NCBI GenBank assembly: GCA_017549085.1
Contig: JAFYVO010000137.1
Location: 1-6,724 of the forward strand
Length of the DNA: 6,724 nt
Source: Thermoguttaceae bacterium
Lineage (GTDB): Bacteria; Planctomycetota; Planctomycetia; Pirellulales; Thermoguttaceae
Reading direction: 5' to 3'
A program made the position numbers and the translations under genes. The notes under the pieces were generated by a model. That model saw only the letters and a program-made list of their open reading frames with translations, ran no database searches and had not been told where the DNA came from. How positions within the stretch are numbered: the stretch's first letter is position 1; each line of letters opens with the position of its first letter. Below, piece by piece: positions 3,739 to 6,724 of the stretch.

Positions 3739-6724
3739 ATGCGGTTTAACGCTTACCCGACCTCCGATTTTTACGCGATCGACGACGCGCGGCTCTCGTC
3801 CGTCGATCTCCGCAAACGCTTGTTTTTCTCGTCGGCTCGCAAGTCGAGCGCGGCGTCGTTCGCTTCGTTCCTTGCGTTTTGTCTTTTGGCGTCGAGCGAA
3901 ACCGCGTTCGCTCAAACGTCGGCCCCGCTGACTCCGGAAGAAGTTTCCGGTTCCTCGATTCGAGATTTCGACGCGTTCGCCGCGCTCGACGACGATTATT
4001 TGCGCAACCCGGACGGCGGCGTCGTTCCGACCGACAAAGACGCCGACTGGTTCCCGGAAATGTCGCTGGCCGGCCCCGACGCGAAAAAGCCGCAAACGAA
4101 CGGCGTCCGCGTCATTTCGTTCGAAGGGGACAAGGTAACGACGGAAACCCGCGGCGCGCAACCCCCGCAAAGCGTTCAAAACGCCCAGCGAACGCAGTCG
4201 GCGCAACCCCCGCAAAGCGCTCAAACTCGCCAAACGCCCGCGACCGGCGTCGCTTCCGCTCGTTACGAAGCCGCGCCGAACGCTCCGAACCGCGTCGCGC
4301 CGACCTCCGGCGGGTTCGCCGATTACGCGCCCGCGCCGTCCGCCCCTTCGCAAACGCCGCAAACCGCCCAAATTCCGCAAGCGACCGGCGGGTTCGCCGA
4401 TTTTCAGCTTCCGCAACCGACGGCGACGGCGCCTCGCGTCGAAACGGTCGCCGCCGCGACGCCGGAAATCGCGCCGCGTCTCGAACTTCCGACCGCTCCG
4501 GCGAACGTCTCGCTCGACTTCGACGCTCCGTCCGCGCCCGACGCCGCCGGTTTTTCCGACCCGGAAGTCGTCTTGCCGTCCGCCGACTCGCCGATCAACT
4601 CGCCGAACAACGCTTCGGAGGAAGTTCGTCGCCACTTCGACGAGTTCGTCGCTCCGGTTCCAACGCAACAATCGCCGATTTCGCTCGAAACCGGCGCTCC
4701 GGTCGCGTCGTCGGCCAACGCCGAAACGCCCGTCGCGCAAACGCTCGAAGAAGCGCGCCTTTCGGACGAAGACGAACAAAAGTTGATCGTCGAAGACGTC
4801 CGCGTTTCCGGGCTCGAAATGACGACGCAACAATTCAACCAAATCATCAAAACGCGAATCGGCGCTCGTTTTAGCCGCCAACGTCTCGAAGAGGACAAGC
4901 GCGCGCTCCTGCAAACAAAGCAATTCGTCGACGTCGCGATCTCCACTTCTTGGCGCCACGACGCGCCGGACAAGGTCGTCGTCAACTTCGACTTGACGCC
5001 GCGCCGAATGATGCGTTACATCCTGATCGTCGGCAACCGCAAAATCGCCAAACTCGACATTCTCGACGAACTCGGTATCAAACCGGGCGAAACGCGAATG
5101 GACCCTTACGAAGTCGAAAACGGTCGTCTCCGCATTATCGAACTTTATAAAAGTAAGGATTATCCGGAGCCGCACGTCGAAATTTTGCGCGGCGACCGCC
5201 CGGAAGACGTCGGCGTCGTTTACCTCGTCGACGAAGGGCGCAAGCAAAAAGTCCTCCGCACGAAGTTCGTCGGGAACACGATCGCCAGTTCGGCGCGCCT
5301 CCTTAGCCAAGTTAGCGTCAAACCCGGGTTCTTTTATTTCATCGGCGGCAACTTCACGCGTCAACGTTTGGACGACGACGTCGCGAAGCTCCTCGAATAC
5401 TACCGTTCGCTCGGCTTTTTCGACGCTCGCGTCGACTACGCTTACGAAGAGGGGGACGGTCTCGCCGGCCTCGGCAAGGAAAACGCTTGGGTTTCCGTTC
5501 GTTTTATCATCGACGAAGGCCCGCGTTACAAAATTCGCAATTTCATTTTTGAAGGGAACAAAGTCGTCAAAACCGACGAACTCGAAAAGCTCCTCAAAGT
5601 GAAGCGCGGCGCGGCCTACAATCAAACGGAAATCGAACTCGATCGAATCGCGCTCCGTTACAAATACCAAGACTTGGGTTACGTCCGCGCCGACGTCGTT
5701 CCGACGCAGCTTTTCACGGACGAACCGGGCGTCGTCGACATTCGTTACACGATTTCGGAAGACCACCGCTACCGCGTTCGCGACGTGATCGTCGACTACG
5801 TCGGCACGGAGTCGCGCACGATGTCGTCGGTCGTCCTGAATATGCTCGACGTCGCGCCGGGCGAACTCCTCAACGGGAAGAAAATTCGGATGAGCGAAAA
5901 CACGCTCAAACAGTCCGGTTACTTCAACGACAAACCGGAAGAGGGCCAACTCCCGGAAATCGCGGTCGTTCCGGACGAAAGCCGCTCCTTCCGCGTTCGT
6001 TCCGAAGCCGCTCAAGGCGCCGGCAAGAACGTCAGCGTCGTCAAGGAAGCGCGCCGTTTCGACAAAGACGGGAACGAAATTCCGCTCGAAACCGCCCCAA
6101 CCGACGAGAAAAAGACCGGCAAAACCTATTTTAACGGCAAACTGCGCGAAACCGACGACGCGTCGAACGGCGCGCCGTTGAGCCAAGCCGCGCCGACCGC
6201 CGAGCTTCGCCAAGTCGCTTACGCCGCCGCGTCCGCTCCGCCGGTCGCCGAGAACGCGACGCACGCGTCATACCGCGCTTACGCTCCGGCGACGCGTTCG
6301 ACGCAAGACGCGACGAGCGGCGCCGCGTCGGTTGTTCGAGCGCAAACGCGGCAAATCCCGACCGGTTTTTCGAACGTTACGACGCAAAGCTCCGGCGACG
6401 CGAAAGCCGACGGCGATTACGGTTACGCCGGTTATCGCGCTTACGACGACGGTTCGGCCTCCGCCGCGCCGTCCCAATACGCCGATTCCCCGAACTACGC
6501 GAACTACGAAGCCTCGATTTCCACCGACGACGAAGATTCCGCGCCCGGTTTCTCCGACGGCGTTTACGGCTCCGTCGGGCAAGAAATCCTCGATCCGATC
6601 GCCGCGGACGACGAAATTTACGACGGCGACGTCTTGGTCAAGGTGCAAGAAGGGCGCACCGGGATGTTCCAAGCGTCGATCGGCGTCAACTCCGACTACG
6701 GTCTCGTCGGGAACGTCAGCTTCA
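3739..6724 (+). CDS. bamA: Outer-membrane protein assembly factor BamA (Omp85 family), 3' end outside window
   Basis: The frame is open from ATG 3739 to the right edge (995 residues). BamA is the outer-membrane core of the BAM complex, folding and inserting beta-barrel proteins. Residues 1-58 look like an extended signal peptide: a basic RKR segment, hydrophobic SFLAFCLLAS, probable cleavage after AFA58. Residues 59 to about 345 are a Pro/Gln/Ala/Thr-rich, probably disordered linker. Five POTRA domains follow: about 350-423, 424-503 (MRYILIVGNRKI), 504-597 (LRTKFVGN), 598-679 (RNFIFEGNKVV) and 680-972. The fifth is interrupted from about 756 to 963 by a low-complexity, Tyr/Ala/Ser/Asp-rich insertion before its last strand (DVLVKVQEG). 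The frame ends just inside the barrel, with EGRTG...GVNSDYGLVGNVSF (971 onward). AAAGG lies ten bases before the ATG; a TTG at 3820 would give a conventional signal peptide but has no Shine-Dalgarno. The barrel and stop are missing only because the window ends. Confidence 0.94.
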   Translation, partial: MRFNAYPTSDFYAIDDARLSSVDLRKRLFFSSARKSSAASFASFLAFCLLASSETAFAQTSAPLTPEEVSGSSIRDFDAFAALDDDYLRNPDGGVVPTDKDADWFPEMSLAGPDAKKPQTNGVRVISFEGDKVTTETRGAQPPQSVQNAQRTQSAQPPQSAQTRQTPATGVASARYEAAPNAPNRVAPTSGGFADYAPAPSAPSQTPQTAQIPQATGGFADFQLPQPTATAPRVETVAAATPEIAPRLELPTAPANVSLDFDAPSAPDAAGFSDPEVVLPSADSPINSPNNASEEVRRHFDEFVAPVPTQQSPISLETGAPVASSANAETPVAQTLEEARLSDEDEQKLIVEDVRVSGLEMTTQQFNQIIKTRIGARFSRQRLEEDKRALLQTKQFVDVAISTSWRHDAPDKVVVNFDLTPRRMMRYILIVGNRKIAKLDILDELGIKPGETRMDPYEVENGRLRIIELYKSKDYPEPHVEILRGDRPEDVGVVYLVDEGRKQKVLRTKFVGNTIASSARLLSQVSVKPGFFYFIGGNFTRQRLDDDVAKLLEYYRSLGFFDARVDYAYEEGDGLAGLGKENAWVSVRFIIDEGPRYKIRNFIFEGNKVVKTDELEKLLKVKRGAAYNQTEIELDRIALRYKYQDLGYVRADVVPTQLFTDEPGVVDIRYTISEDHRYRVRDVIVDYVGTESRTMSSVVLNMLDVAPGELLNGKKIRMSENTLKQSGYFNDKPEEGQLPEIAVVPDESRSFRVRSEAAQGAGKNVSVVKEARRFDKDGNEIPLETAPTDEKKTGKTYFNGKLRETDDASNGAPLSQAAPTAELRQVAYAAASAPPVAENATHASYRAYAPATRSTQDATSGAASVVRAQTRQIPTGFSNVTTQSSGDAKADGDYGYAGYRAYDDGSASAAPSQYADSPNYANYEASISTDDEDSAPGFSDGVYGSVGQEILDPIAADDEIYDGDVLVKVQEGRTGMFQASIGVNSDYGLVGNVSF
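4156..4225 (+). repeat. 25-bp direct repeat in the BamA linker
   Basis: Bases 4156-4180 recur at 4201-4225 with one mismatch and a period of 45 bases (15 codons). Both copies encode AQPPQS followed by V/A-Q, so the linker has grown at least partly by in-frame tandem duplication. Confidence 0.75.
4307..4402 (+). repeat. 18-bp direct repeat encoding GGFAD in the BamA linker
   Basis: ccggcgggttcgccgatt occurs identically at 4307-4324 and 4385-4402, with a period of 78 bases (26 codons). Each encodes GGFAD followed by Tyr or Phe. The aromatic motif stands out in a Pro/Gln/Ala background and could be a short binding motif or just a duplication remnant. Confidence 0.7.

Noticed and set aside
3879..4874. 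Plus-strand open frame of 331 codons, Arg-rich, within the BamA linker
   Set aside because: It is out of frame with BamA. Its Arg/Ala/Ser-rich product comes from frame-shifted reading of the low-complexity linker, and the BamA frame alone continues into POTRA domains.
3490..6264. Very long open frame on the minus strand (about 924 codons) opposite bamA
   Set aside because: It is antisense to a clear BamA, is Arg/Val/Phe-rich with no recognisable domain and has no ATG start at its end. It stays open because the codon bias of bamA (GTC, GAC, GCG, TCG) rarely creates stops on that strand.

Overview
The window is a GC-rich bacterial chromosome segment with strong bias toward GCG/GCC, CGC, GTC, GAC, GAA and TCG codons. 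Three features suggest a Planctomycetota member, possibly a host-associated Pirellulales-like lineage: the BamA-type protein carries long low-complexity periplasmic segments and a barrel entry of the EGRTG...GVNSDYGLVG type, the phosphofructokinase has PPi-type signatures, and the principal-type sigma factor is short and lacks region 1.1. This placement is an inference from protein style; no rRNA or other marker gene is present.

Layout. (1) 3-461 (+) is the 3' end of an acidic, repeat-containing protein of unknown function, closed by a good hairpin terminator. (2) 462-921 is non-coding. It holds an isolated AT-rich palindrome/promoter-like element near 562-594, a pyrimidine-rich stretch, and a convincing sigma-70-type promoter (TTGATT-17-TATACT) for the next gene. 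(3) 922-2226 (+) is a complete diphosphate-dependent phosphofructokinase (pfp), followed by a 13-bp-stem terminator. (4) 2299-3222 (-) is a complete sigma-70 family factor of the RpoD/SigA/RpoS type, convergent with pfp. (5) 3223-3738 is a 516-base divergent intergenic region. It has candidate promoters for both flanking genes, an A/T palindrome, two hairpins with interchangeable arms (the second followed by T5), and a tiny ORF behind a near-perfect Shine-Dalgarno. (6) 3739 to the window end (+) is a BamA (Omp85) outer-membrane assembly factor. It has a signal peptide, a ~290-residue Pro/Gln/Ala-rich linker, five POTRA domains with a ~200-residue insertion in the fifth, and the first strand of the barrel; the rest lies outside the window.

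The genes are separately transcribed, not an operon. They cover central glycolysis (reversible PPi-linked fructose-6-phosphate phosphorylation), transcription initiation and outer-membrane biogenesis. I see no mobile element, CRISPR array, tRNA or rRNA. The most unusual material is the BamA architecture and the structured sigma/bamA intergenic region. I found no clear evidence of a wholly new multi-gene system.
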